A stretch of 64,000 nt of DNA, taken from positions 50,226 through 114,225 of the forward strand of contig CAZUCE010000013.1 in NCBI GenBank assembly GCA_964619265.1, in the 5' to 3' direction. Numbering within the stretch: position 1 is the stretch's first letter; each line of letters begins with the position of its first letter. This document shows, in pieces, positions 1 through 8,129 of this stretch. Source of the DNA: CAZUCE01 sp964619265. GTDB taxonomy: Bacteria > Planctomycetota > UBA1135 > GCA-002686595. The translations under genes and the position numbers were made by a program. The notes beneath the pieces were generated by a model, which saw only the letters and a list, made by a program, of their open reading frames with translations, made no database searches and was not told where the DNA came from.

Positions 1-1428
1 CCGGTGAGCGAACAGGACGTTTGGTCCTGGTCCAATCCGGTCACTCCGCGCTTTCTCGTGCAGAACATGCGGCTGCCCGACCTGGAGCACACCAACCTGG
101 CCTTTGTGCGGAACCTCCACGCCAGCCAGTTCCAAAATCTGCTCGGCAAGTTTGAAGTCGGCTTCGGAGACGGTGGCTACCCGTTGCAGAACGGCAAGCT
201 GGGCTGGGCCCATCCCTTTGGTGTGGCCTATGGCGGCATGACCGGCGGCGATGAGATCCATCTGTTTGAAGGAGTCGATGCGGTCCAAGCCCGCAGCCTG
301 GATGCCTACCGGAACTACCAGCTCATTCACCGCATGCACACCGACCGTCAGCCGAATGTGATGTACCGGCGTGACGGCCAGCATGCTTCCCTGTGGGATT
401 GGTTTGTCGACGACGGAGAGCACCAGTACGTGCCGTTGACCTTCTACATGAAGTACCTGAACGGGCCGGACCCTATCGGGGTCTCCAGCCCGCCGAACGC
501 GCACACCGAAGCGGTCGTCGCCGCCGGCAAGGTGCCGGACTACAAGGACACGCTCGCGAGCTACGATTCCCACGATCTGCAGCACCTTATCCGCTACACA
601 CGCAGCCCCAAGGCTCTGGTGTGGATCGGCAACGATCAGCTGGCCAAGGACGACCTATTCGCCCAAGCCGAGCTTGTACGGCTGTCCTACCACCCGTACC
701 CCTCGGATCCGTACGGGAACAAAACGGTCACGGGCATGCGGGCCGACATCGAGCAGACCGAAGACAATCCGGGCGGGGCCGTCGATTTCGGTCGCGGCGA
801 AGGCTGGGCAACGGACACGCGGGTCGCGGCATACGCCTTGGCTGACGACGACTGGCGCGAAGGCGAATACCCGCAGCTCGAAGCACTCGCCACCATGCTG
901 TCGAACGGCCAGGTTCCCTGCACCGGGCACATCATGGCGTTCTGGTCGTCCAAGGTCCTGGACGGTCAATTCCGCAGCGCCCAGGCTTACGAAACCTCGA
1001 TTGTCGACAACAGCATCCGTGGAATGCTTGAGACGGCCTTTCGGGGGAAATCCGTGGGCATGACCGCTCTGACCGAGAACGTGCTGCGCCTCAACTACTA
1101 CGGCTTTATCGCACCAACCGCCTGGAGTCCGGTGCATAACGGCCCGATCGAACAATACGCGGTCGCCCCCACCGACGACTTGTCCGTTCCCTACTGCGGT
1201 TTGGCCCAACAGCCGACAGGCGGTCAGTTCGATGGAGTCAATAAGTACCAAACCTGGAGCACCCTGGGCTTTGCCTACCAGTTGACCGAGGATCCGATCT
1301 TCCTTCAGCGCGCCGAGCAGATGATCGGCGGCAATCTGCTCGAGAGCTTGATGAACGATGGCATCGACAACCTCCAGAACCGGGCGGCACTGCTGAGCGT
1401 GGTCCAAGAGCTCAACGGCGTGCTGTAG
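1..1428 (+). CDS. Unknown protein, C-terminal part (cut by window edge)
   Basis: The reading frame is open from the first base and stops at 1426-1428, so only about 475 C-terminal residues are visible. A GTG at 4 could serve as a start, but no signal peptide follows it, so I read the gene as truncated by the window. The product is soluble-looking and rich in Trp, Tyr and His, with no membrane segment. The second half (about residues 255-470) is a run of amphipathic helices that could form an alpha/alpha toroid, as in some carbohydrate-active or secreted enzymes, but I see no catalytic motif I can name. Function unknown. The complete gene would be needed to assign a family. Confidence 0.75.
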   Translation, partial: PVSEQDVWSWSNPVTPRFLVQNMRLPDLEHTNLAFVRNLHASQFQNLLGKFEVGFGDGGYPLQNGKLGWAHPFGVAYGGMTGGDEIHLFEGVDAVQARSLDAYRNYQLIHRMHTDRQPNVMYRRDGQHASLWDWFVDDGEHQYVPLTFYMKYLNGPDPIGVSSPPNAHTEAVVAAGKVPDYKDTLASYDSHDLQHLIRYTRSPKALVWIGNDQLAKDDLFAQAELVRLSYHPYPSDPYGNKTVTGMRADIEQTEDNPGGAVDFGRGEGWATDTRVAAYALADDDWREGEYPQLEALATMLSNGQVPCTGHIMAFWSSKVLDGQFRSAQAYETSIVDNSIRGMLETAFRGKSVGMTALTENVLRLNYYGFIAPTAWSPVHNGPIEQYAVAPTDDLSVPYCGLAQQPTGGQFDGVNKYQTWSTLGFAYQLTEDPIFLQRAEQMIGGNLLESLMNDGIDNLQNRAALLSVVQELNGVL

Positions 1429-1458
1429 GGGCGGGACTTGTGGGATTCTGGCCGCCCC
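1428..1458 (+). terminator. Possible hairpin after the first gene
   Basis: GGGGCGG at 1428-1434 is complementary to CCGCCCC at 1452-1458 (7 bp stem, 17-base loop). It begins at the stop codon of the unknown gene. There is no T-run after it, so termination is only a suggestion. Confidence 0.3.
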
Positions 1459-1475
1459 TGCTCCGCGGCTCGGTC

Positions 1476-1481
1476 TAGGAT
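1476..1481 (+). promoter_or_regulatory. Possible -10 element (TAGGAT)
   Basis: The hexamer TAGGAT ends 26 bases before the ATG of the M28 peptidase gene. Similar hexamers sit 25-29 bases before several other starts in the window. No convincing -35 box is visible. Confidence 0.35.
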
Positions 1482-1507
1482 GTTGGCTCCCCCACCAGGA
1501 GCCCGAC

Positions 1508-2914
1508 ATGAATCGCACGTACGCCCTCTTGGCCTTCCCGGGCCTTGCCATCCTCACGGCCTTCGCCTCAGTCCAGGAGGCTCCACGCGAGGACCTCGGC
1601 GAGACCATGCGATCGATCGTCAGCGAATCCCTCGCGAACGGACATGCGTTCGAGCGCTTGACATCGCTGTGCACAACCGCTCCCCACCGCCTGTCTGGAT
1701 CGCCGGGCGCGGCGGCAGCGGTCGAATGGGCTCGCCAACAGCTCGAAGCCCTGCCCTTCGACGAGGTCCGGCTCGAGCCGGTCCTCGTCCCCCACTGGGT
1801 CCGCGGAGACGTCGAGCGTGTCGGGATCGTTGCGCCCGTCCACTTGGCCGGTGAGGACTTTCGCTGCCTCGCCCTGGGCGGCTCGATTGGAACCCCTATC
1901 GGCGGCGTCGCCGCCGAAGTCCTGCGGGTCGGCTCTTTCGACGAACTGAAGCAGCGTTCTCAAGAAGCCTCGGGCAAGATCGTCTTCTTCGACATCCCGA
2001 TGGATCCAACCGCCCGCGACACGTTCGCCGCTTATGGAGTCGCCGTGACCCAGCGGGTCCGTGGGGCCATCGAAGCGGGCAAAGCCGGAGCGGTGGGCGT
2101 CGTGATTCGCTCGGTCTCCTCGGTGCTCGACGACCAGCCGCACACCGGCTCGATGCACTACCAAGACGGTGTTCCTCAGGTACCGGCAGCCGCGCTCTCC
2201 ACCGTGGGCGCTGAGCGCCTGACCAACCTGCTCGAGCGTGGACCGGTCACCCTTCGCCTCGAGCTCGATTGCAAGACTCTTGAGCCCAAGCCCTCGTTCA
2301 ATGTGGTCGCCGACTACCTGGGACGCGAGCGACCCGAGGAAATCGTGCTGGTCAGCGGTCACCTGGATGGATGGGACGTTGGCCAGGGCGCCCACGACGA
2401 CGGGGCGGGATCCTGTCACGCCATCGAAGTGGTTTCGCTGCTCGCAGCTCTCGACCTTCGTCCGCGCCGCACGGTTCGCGTGGTGCTGTACATGAACGAA
2501 GAAAACGGCCTCGAGGGGGCTCGCGCCTACGCGGCGGAGCATGCGAGTGAACTAGAGCGCCACGTCTTGGCCCTGGAGTCGGATGCCGGGGGATTCTCCC
2601 CGCGCGGCTTCGCGTCCAACGCAGGGGAAGCCGGCTTCGCCGCGCTGCAATCTTTGTGCGATGAGCTAGTTGCCGAGCGAGGCAACGAACTCCTCCCAGG
2701 CGGGGGCGGCGCGGACATCTCCCAGCTCGCGCCTGCCGGCGTCCCACTGGTCGGTTTTCGACCCGACGATGAGCGCTATTTCGCCATCCACCACACGCAT
2801 GCCGATACGCTCGACGCCGTCAACCAGCGCGAACTGCTGTCCGGAGCCGGCAACATCGCGGCCCTGGTGTGGGCCGTTGCCGAACGAAACGAGCGGATTC
2901 CGCGCAATCGCTGA
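1508..2914 (+). CDS. Secreted M28-family zinc aminopeptidase/carboxypeptidase Q-like
   Basis: 468 residues. It should cleave peptides outside the cytoplasm using two zinc ions. An N-terminal signal peptide (about residues 1-20, hydrophobic LLAFPGLAILTAF) is followed by a PA-like insert (about 120-240) and the M28 catalytic domain (about 262-460). The zinc-ligand pattern is intact: the His of SGHLD (residue 285), the Asp of HDDGAG (about 297), the Glu pair of NEENGLEGA, the Asp of ESDAGG and the His of HHTHADT. The start is supported by AGGAG at 1497-1501, 6 bases upstream. It stands alone on the plus strand and converges on the PilZ gene 27 bases away. The order of domains resembles plasma glutamate carboxypeptidase (CPQ); the exact specificity is not readable from sequence. 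Confidence 0.88.
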   Translation: MNRTYALLAFPGLAILTAFASVQEAPREDLGETMRSIVSESLANGHAFERLTSLCTTAPHRLSGSPGAAAAVEWARQQLEALPFDEVRLEPVLVPHWVRGDVERVGIVAPVHLAGEDFRCLALGGSIGTPIGGVAAEVLRVGSFDELKQRSQEASGKIVFFDIPMDPTARDTFAAYGVAVTQRVRGAIEAGKAGAVGVVIRSVSSVLDDQPHTGSMHYQDGVPQVPAAALSTVGAERLTNLLERGPVTLRLELDCKTLEPKPSFNVVADYLGRERPEEIVLVSGHLDGWDVGQGAHDDGAGSCHAIEVVSLLAALDLRPRRTVRVVLYMNEENGLEGARAYAAEHASELERHVLALESDAGGFSPRGFASNAGEAGFAALQSLCDELVAERGNELLPGGGGADISQLAPAGVPLVGFRPDDERYFAIHHTHADTLDAVNQRELLSGAGNIAALVWAVAERNERIPRNR

Positions 2915-2941
2915 TCCCGAAATCGCGCTGTTTGGGCGCCG

Positions 2942-4408
2942 TCAGTCGTTAGCGAATTCGCCCATTCGACGGGTCAAGTCAGCCAACAGCCCCGGTAGGG
3001 CTTCCCGTTCGGCCACCAACACGTCGGTCATCGGCTCGTGGTCGCGAACGCGCTGCAAGAGCTGAACCTCGACCTCGAGCGTGGCGAGCCGCACGGCTTC
3101 CAATTCGGCGGCCAAAGCTGCACGGGTCCACGAACGAGAGGACTCCTCGACAAACGTGGATTCTGGCTCGGCTGGCTGCGCTTGGTAGCCGGCCCACAAG
3201 TCGTCGGTAAGCGATGCGCGAGGTGAATCCTCCAGCGGCTCAGACTCCTGAGTCGAATCCAACTCAGCGATCCCTGCGAGACCAAGTTCGGAAAGTCCGC
3301 CTGAGAATTCGAGACCATCCAGCGGCTCCGCCTGATCGACCAGAGGCTCGCCCAAAGACTCGCTCCGATCGGTCGCCTTGTGGAAGTCGGGTTCTTGCGT
3401 CGCTTCCTGTTCCCCCGAGGCCTCTTGCTCGCGATCCGGGTCCGATTCACGGCCCGCCGTTTGAGGAGGTGCGCTCGCCGCTTCGGGCTGCGGGGTCGCG
3501 CTCGGGGCCGGCTCCTCGATCTCCAAGAAACGCGAGAGAAAGCGCAGGTAGCGCCGCTGGTCTTCGGGCTCTGCCTCTGCGAACTGCAGTCCTTGAGTCC
3601 GCCGGCCGCGCTCGTCAACACGGTTCCAACGCAGCACAGCGGGCATCCGCACTGGGCCGCCCGGATCGTCAGGGAGTGCGAATTCGAGCTCCAATTCACG
3701 CCCATTCGCTTCGGGAATCTCGCTCGCGATCCGAACACCGCCGGAGCTGATATCGAGGATCTGGGCCGGCCACAGGGTCAAATCCGCCGGGGGCACTTCA
3801 CCGACCGCGCCTTCCGGAGCAACGCGCAGGGTACCTGCAAATTGAATGTCGACCCGTTCCTGAGAGCGCCCAATCGCGCCGGCGCTCGGGCGCACCAGAT
3901 GCAGAACGAGAGCCTCGGGCAACAGCACCGAATCCAGGAGCTGAAGCTCAAAGCGTGTGCCTTCGTCAAAGCCGCGGTATTCCACGAACAGGCTGCAGCC
4001 CGTCGAAATGAACTCATCGCGGCTCGGCGGACAAAACACAGCGATTGCGTTGTCCTCCCGACGGAGCACCACACCCCGTTTGCGCTCGCCTTCGGGCCCG
4101 TAGATCCAAACCCGCCGAAACGGATCGGGGATGTCGGATTGGCGGACAAGTTTCAGTCGCTCCAAGGCGGTCGCTAACGCATCCACGCGACCATAGGACA
4201 ACTCGAGGTTGCCGGCTTCTCCGATTACTGCAAAAGCGGCGGCAGCCTCAAAGTCCTCACGCGAAGAAAACACGCGCTCCGCAGAACCGCCAAACAGGGT
4301 CCGCGCCGCATGCTCTAAGACCCCAGAGGCTTTCTTCGGAAGGCGATGCCCACGGGCCTGCCGCAAAAAAGAAGCAGACAAATCGGATCTGGTGCGGGTA
4401 CGAAGCAT
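2942..4408 (-). CDS. PilZ-domain protein with long acidic C-terminal region
   Basis: 488 residues, no signal peptide or membrane segment, so probably cytoplasmic. The middle part (about residues 165-290) looks like a PilZ domain, the usual c-di-GMP sensor. A DISSGGVRI stretch matches the D-x-S-x-x-G motif, followed by a beta-rich segment with RMPAVLRWNRV. The Arg-rich N-terminal half of the motif (RxxxR) is not clean; QERVDIQF is at the expected place. After it comes a long acidic, Gln/Glu/Pro-rich linker (about 295-400) and a C-terminal helical stretch likely to coil. It is the last gene of the secretion/pilus locus, 23 bases after the TPR gene, so a role in controlling that machine is a fair inference. 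Whether it still binds c-di-GMP is uncertain. Confidence 0.75.
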   Translation of the reverse strand: MLRTRTRSDLSASFLRQARGHRLPKKASGVLEHAARTLFGGSAERVFSSREDFEAAAAFAVIGEAGNLELSYGRVDALATALERLKLVRQSDIPDPFRRVWIYGPEGERKRGVVLRREDNAIAVFCPPSRDEFISTGCSLFVEYRGFDEGTRFELQLLDSVLLPEALVLHLVRPSAGAIGRSQERVDIQFAGTLRVAPEGAVGEVPPADLTLWPAQILDISSGGVRIASEIPEANGRELELEFALPDDPGGPVRMPAVLRWNRVDERGRRTQGLQFAEAEPEDQRRYLRFLSRFLEIEEPAPSATPQPEAASAPPQTAGRESDPDREQEASGEQEATQEPDFHKATDRSESLGEPLVDQAEPLDGLEFSGGLSELGLAGIAELDSTQESEPLEDSPRASLTDDLWAGYQAQPAEPESTFVEESSRSWTRAALAAELEAVRLATLEVEVQLLQRVRDHEPMTDVLVAEREALPGLLADLTRRMGEFAND

Positions 4409-4431
4409 GACGAAATTCGGTAGGCGCCCGC

Positions 4432-5307
4432 TCAGCGATCCCTGAGGGCGGTGGTCAGGCGTGAGCGGATGTCCCGTCGAGACGGGTCCAAGATCAGCGC
4501 AGCTTCAAAGTCCTCGGCAGCGAGCTCGACATCGCCAAGCCGCAGGGTGATTTCAGCGCGGGCGAGCAGCGGCTCGATATCTGCCGGTGCAAGCCGCACC
4601 GCAGCGTTGAGCTCCACCAGGGCCGCCTCAGCGTCTTCCAGATGCAAGAGTGCTTCGGCCAAATTCAAGCGAGCCCTCGTCCCCCCGCCAGCTTCAGCCG
4701 CGATCCGAAAGGCGCTCGCGGCCCGCTCCAGGTCACCGCCTCGCGCAAAGACCACCCCAAGTGCGTTGTGCGCATCAGCGAGCGCGGGGTCGAGCTCGGT
4801 CGCTCGGGTGAACGCCTCGACGGCCGATTCGATCGATCCGAGTTGCTCCAGGGCGAGCCCCCGGTCGTAGGCAGCCACCGCCAGCGTCCCATCGAGCAGG
4901 ATGGCCTCGTCGAACGCTACCAGGGCGCGCGCCGGATCTCCTTGTTCGAGCCACAGCACGCCGAGGTCCACGTGACCCTGGGCGGTCGGGAGGAGCTCGA
5001 TCGAGCGCTCGACGGCCGCGGTGGCCTCCTGAGCTCGCCCGAGCGCTGCAAGCGCCCGGGATCGGCCTAATTCCCGGCGAGCACCCGCTGTCAGGTCCAA
5101 GCCTTCCGGATCCACCTGTTCAAATTCCTGCAAGGCCAGTTGCGCGCGACCCCGGGTCAGCAGGCGCCAGGCTTCCAGGTCGATCGGAGACTGGCTACCA
5201 AGGCTCGAACAGCCACTGGATCCCAACAGGACCAAGCAACTCACCAGCATGCCCAGACAGGTACGCGCGACACCAGGGGAGGAAAGCAAGCTCTGAATCG
5301 GTTTCAT
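4432..5307 (-). CDS. TPR-repeat lipoprotein of the secretion/pilus locus (PilF/PilW-like role)
   Basis: 291 residues. The N-terminus has a lipoprotein signal (hydrophobic CLGMLVSCLVLL, lipobox SSGC at about residues 30-33). About five to six tetratricopeptide repeats follow (residues 45-285), with typical spacing and residues such as AYDRGLALEQLG and AHNALGVVFARGGD. It follows the secretin gene with an ATGA overlap of 4 bases. In type IV pilus systems a TPR lipoprotein (PilF/PilW) helps the secretin assemble in the outer membrane. Position and architecture fit that job here, but TPR sequences do not prove it. Confidence 0.85.
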   Translation of the reverse strand: MKPIQSLLSSPGVARTCLGMLVSCLVLLGSSGCSSLGSQSPIDLEAWRLLTRGRAQLALQEFEQVDPEGLDLTAGARRELGRSRALAALGRAQEATAAVERSIELLPTAQGHVDLGVLWLEQGDPARALVAFDEAILLDGTLAVAAYDRGLALEQLGSIESAVEAFTRATELDPALADAHNALGVVFARGGDLERAASAFRIAAEAGGGTRARLNLAEALLHLEDAEAALVELNAAVRLAPADIEPLLARAEITLRLGDVELAAEDFEAALILDPSRRDIRSRLTTALRDR

Positions 5308-7022
5308 CGAAGCGGTCCTCCCAGGCGGAAGCCGCTCACTGGCGAATCCGACGAGGCCGAGGCTTCTTGAATGGCATCGAGCATCGGCAGGTCGGTGTTT
5401 TCGAACAACCTCTGCTGGCGGTCGGTCAGTCCGTGTTCGGTCAGCACGTTCACCGTCAGAAACACCGTCAGGTCGATTCGTTCGGTCCTGTGTTGCGTCG
5501 AGCGGAACAGCCCGCCTAGCAGCGGAATTTGACCGAGGATCGGCACCTCCGAGACAGTTTCGGCCTCCCGACTGTTGATCAGTCCGCCGATCACAACGGT
5601 CTGCCCGTCTCGAACGCGTACCTGAGTGTCGATCTGACGCGAGTTGATCCGCGCGACCACCAGTCCAGTCGAACCGGAGACGTCAGCGCCGAGGGTACTC
5701 GTCGAAGGCCGGACCAACAGGTCCACTTCGTTTCCAACAACCGAAGGCGTCACGGAGAGCTGCACACCGATCGGCTCGTAGCGGTCGAGCTGTTCCGTAA
5801 CCGTCCCAAATTCAGAGATGTTCGCGGACAAAATGGGGTAGCGTTCGCCGACCAAGATGGTCGCCGTGTGGCGATCACCAACCACGATGCGCGGATTGGA
5901 GACCAACTCCACGTCAGTATTCCGCTGGATCATCTCCAGCACCGCTGAAAACGCGCTGAAGTCCAGGGTCCCAAAGGTAAATAGGCCAGGCTGGCCAGGA
6001 ATCGAAACGGTCGGCGGAGCAGGAGGGAACAGTCCACTGCCCGCCACGCCGTCCAGAACGGGCCCGAATTCACCCAAGGAGGAGGACCCCAGCGGCAGCG
6101 TGGTGGGAACGGCCGCACCGCTCAATCGGGCGACCGCGTTCCAATCGATGCCAAGTCGCTGGTCGTGATCCAAGGCGATCTCAATGAAGCGCGCCTCGAT
6201 GACCACTTGGGGCGGCTTTTCATCCAGCTTGCGCACCACGCTTTCGATCCGAGCCAGCGGTTCCGGCCGATCGACCACCACCAGCGTATGGGACTTGGCT
6301 GGCTCACCCACCGTGGTCGAATCCAGGCGCGAACCGATCTGCAGACCGGGACCGTTCGCTCCGCCCGGGCCGCCCGCCCCGTTGACTCCACCTCCAGGAA
6401 GGCCGCCGCCGGCCCCTCCGAGTCCTTGAGCTCCGCCCCCAAAGGTGGCTGCGGGCCCGGCTGAGCCTCCGCCGGATTGGAAGTTCCCCCCTCCGCTGTG
6501 ACGCTGTGTCAGGTGGTCGGCGGTCTCCAACATCGACACCGACCCCCCTTCGCCTAGCAGTCCTTGGACAATCGGGATCACGCGCTCAGCATCCACGTAC
6601 CGAAGCCGAAGAACGAGAGCTTCAGCTTCGGGCAGAGCAGGGGGAGGCAACGGAGGCGGAGCCAGTTTCGCAACCTGGTCGCGCTGCTCCAGCAAACCCT
6701 CCAAACTCTGAACGGTGACGATGTTGCCGTCCCGTTCGTAGCGGTAGCCCCCCACCGCCATGATGGCGTCCAGAGTCTCTTCGAGGGTCGCGTTCTCAAG
6801 GTCCATAGATATCGTGCCTTGAACGTCGTTCGACACGATCATGTTCACGCCGCCCTGCTTCGCTACCAGATGCAGAGCCTGCCTGATATCCGCATCCGCG
6901 AACTCGATCGAAACCAGCGGGGCTCCATCGACTTGCGTAGACTCCGGCTGCGGGACCTCTCCGTCACCAGCAAGAAGAAGCCCTGTCAGGGCCAGACACG
7001 GGGGCAGATCGAATAAGTTCAT
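5304..7022 (-). CDS. gspD: Secretin, outer-membrane channel of type II secretion/type IV pilus family
   Basis: 572 residues from the ATG at 7022, chosen because it overlaps the preceding stop (ATGA) and begins a signal peptide. An STN/N0-like domain (about residues 37-110, with DIRQALHLVAKQGGVNMIVS) is followed by N1-type domains. A very glycine-rich insert lies at about 180-235. The C-terminal secretin domain (about 330-545) carries the family signature VPILGQIPLLGGLF. The family forms a large ring in the outer membrane through which folded proteins or pili pass. It lies between the PilP/GspC gene and the TPR lipoprotein gene. Length is normal for PilQ/GspD. Whether the machine secretes or builds pili cannot be told from this subunit. 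Confidence 0.93.
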   Translation of the reverse strand: MNLFDLPPCLALTGLLLAGDGEVPQPESTQVDGAPLVSIEFADADIRQALHLVAKQGGVNMIVSNDVQGTISMDLENATLEETLDAIMAVGGYRYERDGNIVTVQSLEGLLEQRDQVAKLAPPPLPPPALPEAEALVLRLRYVDAERVIPIVQGLLGEGGSVSMLETADHLTQRHSGGGNFQSGGGSAGPAATFGGGAQGLGGAGGGLPGGGVNGAGGPGGANGPGLQIGSRLDSTTVGEPAKSHTLVVVDRPEPLARIESVVRKLDEKPPQVVIEARFIEIALDHDQRLGIDWNAVARLSGAAVPTTLPLGSSSLGEFGPVLDGVAGSGLFPPAPPTVSIPGQPGLFTFGTLDFSAFSAVLEMIQRNTDVELVSNPRIVVGDRHTATILVGERYPILSANISEFGTVTEQLDRYEPIGVQLSVTPSVVGNEVDLLVRPSTSTLGADVSGSTGLVVARINSRQIDTQVRVRDGQTVVIGGLINSREAETVSEVPILGQIPLLGGLFRSTQHRTERIDLTVFLTVNVLTEHGLTDRQQRLFENTDLPMLDAIQEASASSDSPVSGFRLGGPLR

Positions 7023-7522
7023 TGTGAGTCTCCGAGGGGCACAGTCCACTCGCGTCCTTCAAACTGGACGGTGATTGAGGTGCGATCGACGCGCACCACG
7101 TGGATCGGTCCGGGCAATACGTCTCCGGCCTGCACGAGGCGACCGTTGGCCAGCGCCCGGTGGTCGTCGCCGAACAGCGAGATTCCGGTCAGCTTGATGT
7201 CCGGAGGCAGCACGGGCTTCTCGGCCCGCTCGCTCTCCACATCGGGTTCTAGAGCCACTTCCGGAGCCGGTTCTGCGAACGGATCGCGCAGGAAACTCAG
7301 CTCCATAACACGCCGGAGCTGCTGCTCTTGCAGAGCTCGAGAGAGTCCTTCTACGTGTGGGCTCTCACGATATTGAGCTGCGGCTTCCGCTGCCAGGACG
7401 CCTGCGATCGGGAGATCGGGAGTCGAGGGTACGGTCCCCTTGGGCGGTCCGCTAGGTATGGCTAACAGGGCGATCAACGTCGCCCCCGAGACGCCGAGAA
7501 TAACTTTGGTGACGCGGTCCAT
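7019..7522 (-). CDS. PilP/GspC-like inner-membrane link to the secretin
   Basis: 167 residues with one N-terminal membrane anchor (about residues 7-23, VILGVSGATLIALLAIP), a helical periplasmic stretch, and a small beta domain (about 108-165) containing LTGISLFGDDHRALANG and QAGDVLPG. This layout is the homology region of GspC and PilP, which contact the N0 domain of the secretin. Its stop overlaps the secretin start (ATGA) and it begins one base after the PilO/GspM-like gene ends. Sequence is divergent, so the call rests on architecture plus gene order L-M-C-D. Confidence 0.75.
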   Translation of the reverse strand: MDRVTKVILGVSGATLIALLAIPSGPPKGTVPSTPDLPIAGVLAAEAAAQYRESPHVEGLSRALQEQQLRRVMELSFLRDPFAEPAPEVALEPDVESERAEKPVLPPDIKLTGISLFGDDHRALANGRLVQAGDVLPGPIHVVRVDRTSITVQFEGREWTVPLGDSQ

Positions 7523-7523
7523 A

Positions 7524-8129
7524 TCAGGAGCCTCCGCGCTGCTGCTCGGGGTCTTGGAGTGCGAACCAGGTCACCGTGACCTCGCTGCGGAGCAGTCCGG
7601 CGGAAGCTGCTCCTTGAACTTCAGGGGCTGAGCGAACAAGAAGGTCCTGAAGGCCGACGGTCCCGGCGCCCCCGGCCAATTCATCGAGGAACCTAGCGAT
7701 TTGATCGAAGCGGCCCAACACGCCGATTCGATGAGCTTCCAGGCGAACGTCCGGATCTTCCAGAACCGAGGACTCCTCAATCGTCTCCGGATCCGCGGGC
7801 TCAACGTCGCGCAAGCTGACGATGTCCACCCCGGACTCGACTGCAGCTTGGGTAACCGCGGCCAAGCGTTCCCTGCGATTTTCAAGCAAGAAGTTGCTCT
7901 GCTCAAGCCGCTCGTTCCAAAGCCCCGAAAGGTCGACCTTCTTGCTGTGGGAATCGGCCGCACGGAATTGCACCACTTGGGCACCCATGTCTCGCTGGAG
8001 CTGATGGGCGCGCTGGGATTGCTCTTGCAGTCCCGACAAGCCCACGACGCCAGCGCCGGCGAGCATTCCGAAAAAGCCGGCGACAATCGCGAGATTGGTC
8101 CACAGTCCTCGATGCTGGAACCACTTCAC
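7524..8129 (-). CDS. PilO/GspM-like inner-membrane assembly protein
   Basis: 201 residues from the GTG at 8129, which overlaps the upstream stop (GTGA); a longer frame to 8204 exists but would run far into the PilM-PilN gene. It has one N-terminal membrane segment (about residues 11-31, LAIVAGFFGMLAGAGVVGL), a coiled-coil stretch (about 32-85), and a C-terminal ferredoxin-like domain (about 125-190). This is the PilO/GspM pattern. In the family it pairs with PilN/GspL in the periplasm and aligns the inner-membrane platform. Identity by motif is weak, as is usual for this family; context makes it likely. Confidence 0.75.
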   Translation of the reverse strand: MKWFQHRGLWTNLAIVAGFFGMLAGAGVVGLSGLQEQSQRAHQLQRDMGAQVVQFRAADSHSKKVDLSGLWNERLEQSNFLLENRRERLAAVTQAAVESGVDIVSLRDVEPADPETIEESSVLEDPDVRLEAHRIGVLGRFDQIARFLDELAGGAGTVGLQDLLVRSAPEVQGAASAGLLRSEVTVTWFALQDPEQQRGGS

